A stretch of 64,000 nt of DNA, taken from contig CAKQYA010000006.1 of the NCBI GenBank assembly GCA_934293005.1, forward strand, positions 1-64,000, written 5' to 3'. This document shows, piece after piece, positions 38,281 to 46,787 of this stretch. The translations under genes and the position numbers were made by a program. The stretch's first letter is position 1, and the number at the start of each line of letters is the position of its first letter. The notes under the pieces are model-generated. The model saw nothing but the letters and a program-made list of their open reading frames with translations. It ran no database searches and was not told where the DNA came from. Source of the stretch: an uncultured Bacteroidaceae bacterium. Lineage in GTDB: Bacteria; Bacteroidota; Bacteroidia; Bacteroidales; Bacteroidaceae.

Positions 38281-38997
38281 TTATAATCCACCTTTCTCTC
38301 TGATTTCTTCTGCAATTTCTTCCACTTTGGCTAGGATAAGTGCACTTCCATCAATGCCATCTTCATCCACGACCTCACCAAAAGCCTTAGCCAAACGATG
38401 ATAAAAGTTTTTATCACCAGTAAGATGCATCCAAAAATCTGCCCCACACAATACAGGATAATGCGTATCTATCGCCTTATAGAAAGAAGATAAATTTTCT
38501 TTATCTCCATACAATACCCCAACTACAAGATCATCAAACTGCAATCCCATTCTGTCCAGTCTAGACTTGTTCAAAAGATATTTAAAATGAGTTAGAATTG
38601 TGGTAATATCATCCTTATTGATTGTTTTTGGCCCCGCCTTGCACTGACAATATTTGCGACGACCATCAATAGCGTCAACGAATTCTATATCTATACCATC
38701 AATACCTGATGCACCACCGACAACCTCCTGAAGTTGGGCTATAAACACCTGAACATTTTGTCCGAAACTGGTACTAAGACTTGTGCCAAGAATACGTGGA
38801 TAGACCAGAGCTTTGGCCAAACTAAGTGGCTGCGTATCTCCACATAGGAAAGCAGCTAGATAATTGATTAGAAACGGATTTATATCAAAGCTGCTCAGAT
38901 GAAGCTTATTCAGATTCTTCAAATGATTAGGTATGATAATAGAGCGGAAATATTGCTTTCCACTCTCTATAATGGCTTGTTTCTGTTGCTCTGTCAT
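38281..38997 (-). CDS. Type II restriction endonuclease
   Basis: Predicted nuclease partner of the adjacent C5-methyltransferase, 238 residues. Conserved stretches INPFLINYLAAFL, YPRILGTSLSTSFG and GIDGIDIEFVD ... KYCQCKAGPKTIN resemble the PmeII/Eco47II-type restriction endonucleases (from memory, not searched). The IDIEF...(x)CQCKAG region is a likely variant of the PD-(D/E)XK core with Gln in the acidic position. Eco47II-type enzymes cut GGWCC-like sites, but specificity cannot be read here. It is the first gene of the pair and ends 2 bp before the methyltransferase, so the helix-turn-helix of that protein could control both. Confidence 0.8.
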   Translation of the reverse strand: MTEQQKQAIIESGKQYFRSIIIPNHLKNLNKLHLSSFDINPFLINYLAAFLCGDTQPLSLAKALVYPRILGTSLSTSFGQNVQVFIAQLQEVVGGASGIDGIDIEFVDAIDGRRKYCQCKAGPKTINKDDITTILTHFKYLLNKSRLDRMGLQFDDLVVGVLYGDKENLSSFYKAIDTHYPVLCGADFWMHLTGDKNFYHRLAKAFGEVVDEDGIDGSALILAKVEEIAEEIREKGGL

Positions 38998-39050
38998 CTC
39001 TGTATATTTTAACTATGTTTTTACTCAAGTTTCGCATGTAAGCTCCACAC

Positions 39051-39135
39051 GCCCTGAAAGGGCAGAAGCTCATAGCCCAGGGCATCGCCCTAGGTGATTA
39101 TGGACACAACCCTGTCGCCCTGTAAGGGCAAAAGC
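39051..39135. repeat. GCCCTGAAAGGGC-type intergenic repeat
   Basis: GCCCTGAAAGGGCAGAAGCT (39051-39070) and GCCCTGTAAGGGCAAAAGCT (39117-39136) are 66 bp apart, with a third inverted motif, CCCAGGGCATCGCCCTAGG, between them. Each motif is a small hairpin. Similar repeats are common between genes in Bacteroidales (recalled). It lies just upstream of the restriction genes. Confidence 0.7.
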
Positions 39136-39155
39136 TTTAAGCAATACCCATAAAA

Positions 39156-39238
39156 AAGTATCTTAGGATACTTGGCCAAGTATCTTAGGATACTTTGCGA
39201 AGTATCTTAGGATACTTTACAAAGTATCCTTACTATCA
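39156..39238. repeat. Palindromic repeat, family C, three units in tandem
   Basis: The perfect palindrome AAGTATCTTAGGATACTT occurs at 39156-39173, 39178-39195 and 39200-39217. The copies are separated by GGCC and TGCG, and TACA is followed by a final half-unit AAGTATCCTTACTATC. The period is exactly 22 bp. The related locus at 24.1 kb has one unit with a different 4-bp centre. The rest of the gap between 38998 and 39330 shows no gene. Confidence 0.85.
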
Positions 39239-39330
39239 TTTTTTTGGCCGCATTCTATGGTCTTTAAATCTTATGCACAAAAGGCCTGGACAACAACGCT
39301 AATTCAAGTGAACGACTATTGAGGAATCTA

Positions 39331-40347
39331 TCACATGAATCCTATAGCCACACTTATCGACAAAAGGAAGCCGAAGAAAAAGATGTTTCTCGCTGTAACG
39401 CCCAGCACCTTATTAAGATCCTTGCCATCCAAACTCTGGAACTGCCTCAATGCTCTGAAATGCAGAATGAGATACACAAGCATAAATGGATATTTGATGC
39501 TGGATAACGGGAAAAGGAACAACGCTACGATGGCTATGATAGTGGCAAAGACGCCAAGCCACATATATATGTCCTGGCAAATCTGCTCACCTTCTTTTCT
39601 TCCTTGCGTTTCGCCTAATTTCTTGACTTGCTTCTCTATTATCCTAACAATGATGGTACGCTTGCCACTGATGGCGTCCTGATTGCGGTCACGGTAGTTG
39701 TTCACCACAAGAAGCGTGTCTGTAGCCAGTCCCATAGCCAAACCAGCAAGTATAAGAGGCACATCGAAGTATTGTCCTGAAGTAGCCACATAAGACGTAA
39801 ACGCTACAGGCACAATGCCAAAAAACACCACGACCAGCACATCGCCCCATCCCATATACGACAGTCTGGTGGTATAAAGGAAACAACCTGCCACACATAG
39901 CAGTCCAACCACAAGCAACTCATATTGCCATGCCCACATAATGATGCCAATGCCTACAAGACACGACAGCGCGGTGGTGACGATGATGCCTGTGCGCATA
40001 GCTTCTGGTGATATCCATCCTTGCGCGCATGCACGCTCAGGTCCTAACCGGTCTTCTCTGTCTGCGCCTTTCTTGAAGTCGAAATAGTCATTGACAAAGT
40101 TTGCGTCAATCTGCATGAGCAATGCAAAAAGCAGGCACAGGCCAAATGGCACAAGCAGATTGAACAATAAGCCACTGACAGCTTCTGATGACTGAACAGC
40201 TAAAGACTCACCTTTAAACATGAGAAACTTCATTACAGAAAAAGCAAAAGCGCCGCCCACAAGCACAGGGGCAGCAGCTCCTGCAAGCGTCTTCGGTCTG
40301 CTTGCAAGCCACCATGCACGAAAAGAGTTCAATTTAATGTCACTCAT
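39331..40347 (-). CDS. menA: 1,4-dihydroxy-2-naphthoate prenyltransferase MenA
   Basis: Integral-membrane UbiA-family enzyme that attaches the polyprenyl tail to DHNA in menaquinone synthesis. It has 338 residues with about eight hydrophobic helices. The first Asp-rich motif is NDYFDFKKGADREDRLGPER and the second is LLVVNNYRDRNQD; both are diagnostic for binding the Mg-prenyl diphosphate. The start MSDIKLNSFRAWWLASRPKT contains the typical RPKTL region. The start overlaps the preceding MORN-repeat gene by 8 bp, so translation is probably coupled. Confidence 0.95.
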   Translation of the reverse strand: MSDIKLNSFRAWWLASRPKTLAGAAAPVLVGGAFAFSVMKFLMFKGESLAVQSSEAVSGLLFNLLVPFGLCLLFALLMQIDANFVNDYFDFKKGADREDRLGPERACAQGWISPEAMRTGIIVTTALSCLVGIGIIMWAWQYELLVVGLLCVAGCFLYTTRLSYMGWGDVLVVVFFGIVPVAFTSYVATSGQYFDVPLILAGLAMGLATDTLLVVNNYRDRNQDAISGKRTIIVRIIEKQVKKLGETQGRKEGEQICQDIYMWLGVFATIIAIVALFLFPLSSIKYPFMLVYLILHFRALRQFQSLDGKDLNKVLGVTARNIFFFGFLLSISVAIGFM

Positions 40348-40960
40348 CCTTTCCTTTCCAATACTGAATGGTTATCGTATTATTCGTAAAGAACATCGCG
40401 CCAAATCCAAGGCGTTCGTTATTCTTGTAGCGACCATAGTAATAGTTGCCGTTGCTGTAGTAATAGATGCCGATTCCATCACGCTTGCCATTGACGGTCT
40501 CTCCCACATAACGATCTCCGTTCTGATAGTTGAGCGACTCAAACCTGTACGTTTTGCCATAATCGGCAGGCAGCGAATATTTGCCGCCATCTTTCATAAT
40601 ATACTGAGGGTCGCCCGTAGTAAGGTCATAACATATATAATGGTCATTCGAACCGACCTTTGCAGTGCGGACACCCATCTTTATGCCAAAAAGAAAATCG
40701 CCCAACCTGTACTGGCCATACACCACACCATCTTGATCTGTGTAATATGCTCCAAAGCCATATATGTTCTTGTCACGGGTAATCTGGCCAAAATACTGTC
40801 CATAAGATGTCTTAGCTATGCCACTGGCAAAACCTTTCACATAGTCGACAAATGCCGCATCATACTGTGCTGGAATCTGCGGATACTTGTCTAATTTGGC
40901 AAACTGGGCATGCAGCGTCATTGGCAATGCCATGCTCAACAAGAGCGTTAATATCTTCAT
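40340..40960 (-). CDS. Exported MORN-repeat protein
   Basis: Secreted or periplasmic protein of 206 residues. I use the third in-frame ATG (40960, MKILTLLLSMALPMTLHA) because it gives a clean signal peptide. A -7 box (TAACTTTG, 40977-40984) lies so close upstream that the first ATG (40972) would sit at the transcript start. The body shows MORN-like repeats: YGFGAYYTDQDGVVYGQY, RYVGETVNGKRDGIGIYYY and YYYGRYKNNERLGFGAMFF. MORN repeats often bind lipids or serve as scaffolds; the role here is unknown. It overlaps menA by 8 bp. Confidence 0.8.
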   Translation of the reverse strand: MKILTLLLSMALPMTLHAQFAKLDKYPQIPAQYDAAFVDYVKGFASGIAKTSYGQYFGQITRDKNIYGFGAYYTDQDGVVYGQYRLGDFLFGIKMGVRTAKVGSNDHYICYDLTTGDPQYIMKDGGKYSLPADYGKTYRFESLNYQNGDRYVGETVNGKRDGIGIYYYSNGNYYYGRYKNNERLGFGAMFFTNNTITIQYWKGKDE

Positions 40961-40976
40961 ATTTTTCATCATGGCA

Positions 40977-40984
40977 CAAAGTTA
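40977..40984 (-). promoter_or_regulatory. Candidate -7 box before the MORN-repeat gene and menA
   Basis: On the minus strand TAACTTTG matches TAnnTTTG. No convincing -33 box is at the usual distance. If real, transcription would start near 40970, giving an almost leaderless message. Confidence 0.4.
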
Positions 40985-41036
40985 GCAATTTATTCGTACA
41001 ACATCACTATGTATGAATGCAAATCTGTTTAACGCA

Positions 41037-41080
41037 CAAAAAAACTCCAGGTATGAGCTTATGCCCATAACCTGGAGTTT
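41037..41080 (-). terminator. Rho-independent terminator after the beta-barrel gene
   Basis: Read on the minus strand, AAACTCCAGGTT pairs with ACCTGGAGTTT and runs into TTTTTTT. It ends the long outer-membrane gene that stops at 41139. Confidence 0.85.
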
Positions 41081-41138
41081 GCATTTTTAAATCTATTGTG
41101 TGTTATTATTTTCGAATGGCTAAGCAGCAATCTGTTCA

Positions 41139-44129
41139 TCAGAACATCATTGCTGGTCGTCCGCCATAACCATGACCACCGCCAAAGCCTCTCGGACCAT
41201 TCGCAGAACTCTTTCCGCCGAAGATGCTGACACGGTAGATTGCGTGAAGCATGGCATAGGAGTAGATTGCGTTATAGCGTGAGTCGCTGCGCTGGTAAGC
41301 GTCGATAGTGCGGCTGATGTTGCTTTGATTGCGCAGAATATCATTCCATTCCAGACTGATGGACAGTGCTCTGTTCTTGAGGAATGTCTGGCTCACCTGA
41401 GCATTCCACAGGAATTCGTTTGTGTTCATCGACTTTGACGAATATCCGCGTCTGCTGTTTTCACTGACATCGGTAGAGAAACTCAATCCATTGTTGAATG
41501 TGAGCGTCATGTCCATACCATAGCTGAAGTCCCATGTGCTCTTGTTGTTAGTAGTGAGCACCGAGTTTTTCGACTTGTTGTAAGTGAAGCTTCCGTTGAC
41601 ACCCACATCCAGCCAGTCTTTGCGGAAGTTGAATCCAAGGTTCTCATCAATGCTGTAATCATTAGTTGTCGACTTGTCGTCTTCAAACTGCAAAGGATCG
41701 AGGTAGCTGACGTTATGGTTATAATTGAAGCCAGTGTAGGTATCCATGGTAAAGTAGTTGTTCTTGTCAAGTGACGTGTTGAATCCGCCTCCAAGGTTTG
41801 CATTCCAGTTACCATTGATATTTTCAGGGCGTGAAGTTCTTACACCTGTGGTCTCATTATAGCTTGTTCGGTTGGCAACTGAGTTTTGAGTCATACTTGC
41901 GCCTCCCCATGCAAACACGCCTGTCTGACGTTCCTGCTTGAAGCTGTCGAAATTCAAATTCAGATTGTGGCTGAACGAAGGCTTCAATCCGGGGTTACCC
42001 TTTGTGATGTAGAGAGGATTTGAATCATCTGTGATGTCGAGCAGATTGGTCATGCTTGGCTGCGAAGTGCGTCCACGGTAGTATACGCGAAGATTGGTCT
42101 GCTTGTCGAAGTTGTATCGCAGGTCAAGGTTTGGAGCATAGTTGAACACATTGCGTGTGATGGTTGGATACTCCTTGCCCATGTATCTGTAGTCAAGCTC
42201 GCTGTGCTGTGGCAAGAGGTCAACTCCCAAACTGAAGTTGTAGGCTGTAGTTGTCTTGCGGAAACTTACAGATACAGCATGGTCCATGTTCTTATAGAGC
42301 GAATACTGCGAGAGTTTGTCTGCATCTTTGGCATAGTCTTCGTTGAGAGACGCATCATTTCTGCCAAAGAGTTTGTGTCCGTTCTCAAGCAGATAGTCGA
42401 TTGCTCCGCTGATATTCTTTCTGTAGCGCGTGAGGGCATTGTTCAAGTCGGTGTATGACGCAGCATCCATGATGAATGCCTCTCGGTCCGATTTTCTGTA
42501 GCTGTAGTTGAAACGGTATGAGAACTGCAAATATGTTCTGTCAGCTATCGGCTCAGAATAAGACAGCTGCGTGCTGAAAGAACGGTTGCGTCCGGGCGTA
42601 GTGTAATATCTGTTGTTTATAGTCTGGGAATTGTTGCTCGCATAGTCGATTCTCGCAGCTGAGAGTTGCTTGCTTTCGCTGCTTGAAAGATTGCCTGTGG
42701 CACGGAATGTGAGATTGCGTCCTGTATTGTTCAGACGGCGGTTGGCTTGAAGCTCTCCTGACACATTCTTGTTTTCCGAGAAACTTTGTGAACGATTCTG
42801 GTTGGTGTTCACCACGATGTTTCTTATCACATCATCGGCAGTGATTGAACCAGCGCCATCACCATCGCCCGATGCGTCCACGCTGCTGATGGCATCCTTC
42901 AAAGGATCGTCTGACACTGTATAAGGGTCGTCGCTGAATGTTGCACTTTCACTATTGCTGAAACCGTAGCTGCGAGAGAAAGAACCGCTTGGTCGGAAAA
43001 TGATGTTTGTCATCGAATCGGGCTTCCATTCCATACGGAACTGAGCATTCCAATTGTGAGAACTGCTGAGACTTGTGCTCTCACTGTTGGAGAAGGCACC
43101 TTTCGAGGTCAAGAAGCTCTGAGTGGACGATTGGTTCCACACGTCACTTCCGTTATAACGGTAATGCACGCTGCCGCCCAACTCAAGTTTATCGGTCTGC
43201 ATGGCATAGTTCACACCGAAGTCTTTATTGTCAGAGAGTCCGTTGCCTCCCCAGCCCCAGCCACGGCCACCGCCTCCACCGAAGCCACGACGTCCTGTGT
43301 TGTTAAGGCCACCAAGCAGGGTAAGCATGCTTGAATCATTATATCTCTGCAAATAGACACGCTCGTCATATCGGTCCTCTGTGCCATAACCTGCATTGAA
43401 ATTGCCAAATATACCATTCTTCATGCCTTTTTTAACGGAAAGGTCAAGCACTGTTTCCTCTTCACCATCATCAATGCCAGTCACACGGCTGTAATCACTC
43501 TTACGGTCATACGTCTTGAGTTTTTCAATCATGTCTGTAGGCAGATTCTCCATTGCCGTCTTTGTGTCGCTGATAAAAAATTCCTTGCCGTCGACCAGAA
43601 TTTTTTTGACCGACTTGCCATTGATGGTTATATTGCCACTTTCATCCACTTTTGCCCCAGGCAGCTTCTTCACAAGATCCTGCAAAGTGGATCCTTCTGG
43701 CACACGGTAGGCCGCTGCGTTATACACGAGAGAGTCGCCTGATACCTGAACCTTTGCCACATTGGCTGAAACAGTTGCTTCTGTTAGAAGTTTCGAATCG
43801 GGCACAAGTGTCACATATCCTATGTTCACATTCTTTTCATTCTTTTTTGTAAGGTCGAGAGGCATCAAGCGGTCCTGATAACCAATGTATGTGATCTTTG
43901 TCACATACTTGCCTTTCTTCACATCCTTTATTGTGAATGAACCATCAACATTTGTTGCAGCACCTGTCACCATTGTGCTGTCTGGAAGAGATAGTATACG
44001 CACAGTGGCCGATGCAATAGGTTCGCTGCTTTCTTTCTCCATTATTATACCAGACACATTGAATTTTGACTGTGCCCATGCACTTGTTCCCATGCACATC
44101 AGGAAAAATGCGGTTAGAGTTAGTTTCAT
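41139..44129 (-). CDS. TonB-dependent-receptor-like outer-membrane beta-barrel protein
   Basis: Outer-membrane protein of 996 residues. The signal peptide ends near AWA-QSK. Next is a carboxypeptidase-regulatory-like domain (FNVSGIIMEKESSEPIASATV, about 22-105), then a plug region (PEGSTLQDLVKKLPGAKVDE ... ITINGKSVKKILVDGKEFF). The large C-terminal barrel resembles the outer-membrane beta-barrel family related to FecA-type receptors. Two Gly-rich loops stand out: GFGGGGGRGWGWGGNG (about residues 283-298) and GPRGFGGGHGYGGRP at the very C-terminus. It follows rsmD after 25 bp. No SusD partner is encoded. The ligand is unknown. Confidence 0.88.
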   Translation of the reverse strand: MKLTLTAFFLMCMGTSAWAQSKFNVSGIIMEKESSEPIASATVRILSLPDSTMVTGAATNVDGSFTIKDVKKGKYVTKITYIGYQDRLMPLDLTKKNEKNVNIGYVTLVPDSKLLTEATVSANVAKVQVSGDSLVYNAAAYRVPEGSTLQDLVKKLPGAKVDESGNITINGKSVKKILVDGKEFFISDTKTAMENLPTDMIEKLKTYDRKSDYSRVTGIDDGEEETVLDLSVKKGMKNGIFGNFNAGYGTEDRYDERVYLQRYNDSSMLTLLGGLNNTGRRGFGGGGGRGWGWGGNGLSDNKDFGVNYAMQTDKLELGGSVHYRYNGSDVWNQSSTQSFLTSKGAFSNSESTSLSSSHNWNAQFRMEWKPDSMTNIIFRPSGSFSRSYGFSNSESATFSDDPYTVSDDPLKDAISSVDASGDGDGAGSITADDVIRNIVVNTNQNRSQSFSENKNVSGELQANRRLNNTGRNLTFRATGNLSSSESKQLSAARIDYASNNSQTINNRYYTTPGRNRSFSTQLSYSEPIADRTYLQFSYRFNYSYRKSDREAFIMDAASYTDLNNALTRYRKNISGAIDYLLENGHKLFGRNDASLNEDYAKDADKLSQYSLYKNMDHAVSVSFRKTTTAYNFSLGVDLLPQHSELDYRYMGKEYPTITRNVFNYAPNLDLRYNFDKQTNLRVYYRGRTSQPSMTNLLDITDDSNPLYITKGNPGLKPSFSHNLNLNFDSFKQERQTGVFAWGGASMTQNSVANRTSYNETTGVRTSRPENINGNWNANLGGGFNTSLDKNNYFTMDTYTGFNYNHNVSYLDPLQFEDDKSTTNDYSIDENLGFNFRKDWLDVGVNGSFTYNKSKNSVLTTNNKSTWDFSYGMDMTLTFNNGLSFSTDVSENSRRGYSSKSMNTNEFLWNAQVSQTFLKNRALSISLEWNDILRNQSNISRTIDAYQRSDSRYNAIYSYAMLHAIYRVSIFGGKSSANGPRGFGGGHGYGGRPAMMF

Positions 44130-44154
44130 AATGATAAGTATGTTATATTTTTTT

Positions 44155-44745
44155 CTAAATATTCACGTCATCTTTGACTTTGGTTTCTTCCAAAGGTTTA
44201 ATGGAATCTGTTTGTTTAATGAAAAAAGTGAAATTCACGCTTCCATACGTGCGGTGGTCTACATAATAAGGATTATCCTTGAAATCATAGTTTTTGCCAT
44301 GTTCCAATATCATCAGCCCTCCATCGGCCAACAGCGGCATGGCAGCATCAGGAATGTCTTTCAGATTTTCAAGCGCATAAGGCGGGTCAGCAAAAATGAT
44401 GTCGAATTTATCGCTGCATTTTCTCACATATCTAAACACATCGCCTCTCAAGGGCTTCCATTCTTTCACTTGAAGCAATCGCTGCAACTTAAACAAATAC
44501 TGCCAATGCTTGAAATCTTGTTCCACCGACACCACTTTACTGCATCCCCTCGATGCTAATTCAAGAGCTATGGAGCCTGTACCAGAAAAAAGGTCAAGAG
44601 CTGTAGGCTCTGAACTGAAATCGACATACACATTCTCCAGAATATTGAAAAGGCCTTCTTTAGCAAAGTCGGTAGTGGGACGAGCCTTGAAATTTGTTGG
44701 GGCAGGCACACACCTTGCCTTATATTTTCCTCTGATTATTCTCAT
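44155..44745 (-). CDS. rsmD: 16S rRNA (guanine-N2)-methyltransferase RsmD
   Basis: Methylates G966 of 16S rRNA (E. coli numbering) using SAM. It has 196 residues. The start MRIIRGKYKARCVPAPTNFK carries the family's RPT-like segment (KARPTTDFAKEGLFNIL). The SAM motif is LDLFSGTGSIALELASRG, and catalytic motif IV is FADPPY (about 123-128). It lies downstream of the DUF3822 gene, a common pairing in Bacteroidetes; a MITE-like element separates the two. Confidence 0.94.
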   Translation of the reverse strand: MRIIRGKYKARCVPAPTNFKARPTTDFAKEGLFNILENVYVDFSSEPTALDLFSGTGSIALELASRGCSKVVSVEQDFKHWQYLFKLQRLLQVKEWKPLRGDVFRYVRKCSDKFDIIFADPPYALENLKDIPDAAMPLLADGGLMILEHGKNYDFKDNPYYVDHRTYGSVNFTFFIKQTDSIKPLEETKVKDDVNI

Positions 44746-44764
44746 TGATGATAAATATATTATT

Positions 44765-44948
44765 AAGTAGGTGCTTAAAATTATTTTATAGCATCAAAGC
44801 TGGCCGTTCTCATATTTGTCGCACACTCTCTCTGTCATCTTTCTCTTCTGTTTATCAGTCACTATGCCCGCATAGCCCCATCAAACAGAAGAAAAACTGC
44901 TTCAAGATAGAGTGTGTCAAATATAAAAATAATCATGAGCACCTACTT
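44765..44948. mobile_element. MITE-like element, family A, copy 2 (184 bp)
   Basis: Begins AAGTAGGTGCTTAAAATTAT and ends GCACCTACTT. It is an inverted copy of the element at 14771-14954 and has exactly the same length. Long identical blocks include a 29-bp stretch around ATCAGTCACTATGCCCGCAT. It lies between the DUF3822 gene and rsmD, in what would otherwise be one operon. No coding capacity. Confidence 0.82.
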
Positions 44949-44974
44949 GCCAATAAATAACTAAGCAAAACACA

Positions 44975-45787
44975 TTAAAATCCGCAAACAAGCAGAGTCT
45001 GCAGATCGTAAGGAATCATGCTGTTGCCACGAGTGAGCTTGTCCTTAAAGTCGTCACTTCGGTCTATAACATCAGCATGCTGCAAAAAATATTTTATTTT
45101 TTCTGTCAAGCATGACGCTTGGTCTTGATTGTCACTCACCACAGAGAGACTGTCTGTCACTTGGTCGAAGCCGAGCTCTTTCCACACATTGAGTATGAAA
45201 TACTGCATATCATTCACTGTCGACACCGCAAAGGTGTTGACAAAAAGCATGCGGCCTTGGTCAAAGGCATATAGCGTCATCTCTTTCTCATGCAAGTAAG
45301 CATACATGTTCTTGCCAACACCTATGAGACTCTTCTCACTGAAGAACTCTATTAGCGTGCTGGCTGACGCATAGAAACGCGCCCGCGGAAAATCATCAAG
45401 CAGCAACTGGTAGATGTTCTTATCCATGCCAAAGACTATGGCTATGCCAGAACGGCGCAGCACATTGTAGCTCACATGCTGCGCCTTGTCCTTTGGAAAC
45501 GCAAAACCATACATGTCATTCACATCATCCTTGTTGAAAGCCGCCACTGGCACAGTGGTGAACCTGGGCGTGGTGATCAGCACATTAACACGCTGATAGT
45601 CGGCCTTAAGCACGGGCTCTGTGAGCAGCGCTTTTTTCAAGTTGGCTGCCAATGATATGGTGTGATTGACATCGAAGGTCACATAATCGAAAGGGACATC
45701 GCTGCCTGGAGCGTATGTACAAAAAGAAAGTCCATTCGAGCACACCCGAATGGACAGACTTTTATTATTGATGATGTTTTCACCCAT
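44975..45787 (-). CDS. DUF3822 family protein
   Basis: Cytoplasmic protein of 270 residues fitting the DUF3822 family, which has an actin-like (ASKHA-type) fold and unknown function. It is usually encoded next to rsmD in Bacteroidetes, as here. Family-like segments are SIRVCSNGLSFCTY, KADYQRVNVLITTPRFTTVP and HVSYNVLRRSGIAIVFGMDK. The ATG at 45787 lies 5 bp after the upstream gene's stop, so the two are co-transcribed. Confidence 0.85.
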   Translation of the reverse strand: MGENIINNKSLSIRVCSNGLSFCTYAPGSDVPFDYVTFDVNHTISLAANLKKALLTEPVLKADYQRVNVLITTPRFTTVPVAAFNKDDVNDMYGFAFPKDKAQHVSYNVLRRSGIAIVFGMDKNIYQLLLDDFPRARFYASASTLIEFFSEKSLIGVGKNMYAYLHEKEMTLYAFDQGRMLFVNTFAVSTVNDMQYFILNVWKELGFDQVTDSLSVVSDNQDQASCLTEKIKYFLQHADVIDRSDDFKDKLTRGNSMIPYDLQTLLVCGF

Positions 45788-45792
45788 TGCTA

Positions 45793-46542
45793 TTACTCCC
45801 AGTTACCTGCCATCTTGTTGTTTGCGTCTTCAAGGTCGCCCATGCGGAGTCCATACCATCCACCTTCAGTGTTGTCCTCGTTGTCGAGCATAAGCTCTGC
45901 ACGGTTCTTGTTGCGCTTCTTCAAGTCAGCCTTTAGATTTTTCACTTTCTTCTCGTTCATGCCGTCGAGATAGTCATCGAGGCGCGCGCGGAACTCAACC
46001 ATCATGTCAAACTCATTGGTCTTCATGTTGAACACTTCCTTCTTGCGGAGCTCGATGATGCCATTGTAAATTGTGTCACACTTCGATGGATCGAATGTAG
46101 AACGAACCACAACGAATCCTCCATCTGCATGACGGCCCACTGGCACATACTTCAATGAATCTGGATTCTTGATGCCGAGCTTCTGTGCTGTGGAAATCCA
46201 CACTGTGTCGCGCTTGATAATGCCTTGAGCCACTGCCTGACGCTCAGTCATGCCAGCCTCAAGCTGTTCGTCTGTAAGCTCTCCGTCCTTGATGATCTTG
46301 TCAACAGTCTTGCCATTCTTCACAAAGTCAATGATCGAGTCGATGGTGCCGCAATACTCTCCGTATGTCATCTTATACTGCTCCTCAGCGTTGCGGATGT
46401 CCATAAGACGTGCGATAACCATTTTTTCACGCTCTGCCTTTTCATTATCGAAGGCAATGTCGCTGCAGATGCTCCATACACATGCTGCAACAAGACCCAA
46501 AGTACAAAGTACAAGAAGGCCATTTACAATTCTTTTTTTCAT
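45793..46542 (-). CDS. Membrane-anchored protein of unknown function
   Basis: Protein of 249 residues with a single N-terminal hydrophobic segment (VNGLLVLCTLGLVAACVWSI, about 5-24) and then a hydrophilic, mostly helical body. The segment DIRNAEEQYKMTYGEYCGTIDS resembles the region after the membrane helix in pilin-like proteins, but there is no prepilin cleavage site. It is probably an inner-membrane protein with a periplasmic domain, or an uncleaved signal. It shares an operon with the DUF3822 gene. I do not recognise a defined family. Confidence 0.7.
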   Translation of the reverse strand: MKKRIVNGLLVLCTLGLVAACVWSICSDIAFDNEKAEREKMVIARLMDIRNAEEQYKMTYGEYCGTIDSIIDFVKNGKTVDKIIKDGELTDEQLEAGMTERQAVAQGIIKRDTVWISTAQKLGIKNPDSLKYVPVGRHADGGFVVVRSTFDPSKCDTIYNGIIELRKKEVFNMKTNEFDMMVEFRARLDDYLDGMNEKKVKNLKADLKKRNKNRAELMLDNEDNTEGGWYGLRMGDLEDANNKMAGNWE

Positions 46543-46787
46543 GATATGCTTTTAATTTTTTATTTATTTCTTCTCTAATCAGCCATCCCGCCTATCATCT
46601 CCACACAAGCATGTTATATGCGTCAACCGCCATCAAAAGCAGGGGCGAAAGTGACATTTCACCATGCCTCAGATAAGTTTTCCGCTTATTCTATAGCACA
46701 TTTCATGAATAATCACTATATTCGTGTCGCAAAAATAACTATAATTTTTGAATTGAGGACACAACTTTGAATATTTTTTTCAAAAAC

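Noticed and set aside
39156..39238. 22-bp-period repeats as a CRISPR array
   Set aside because: The spacing between palindromes is only 4 bp, the units are fully palindromic and no cas genes are nearby.
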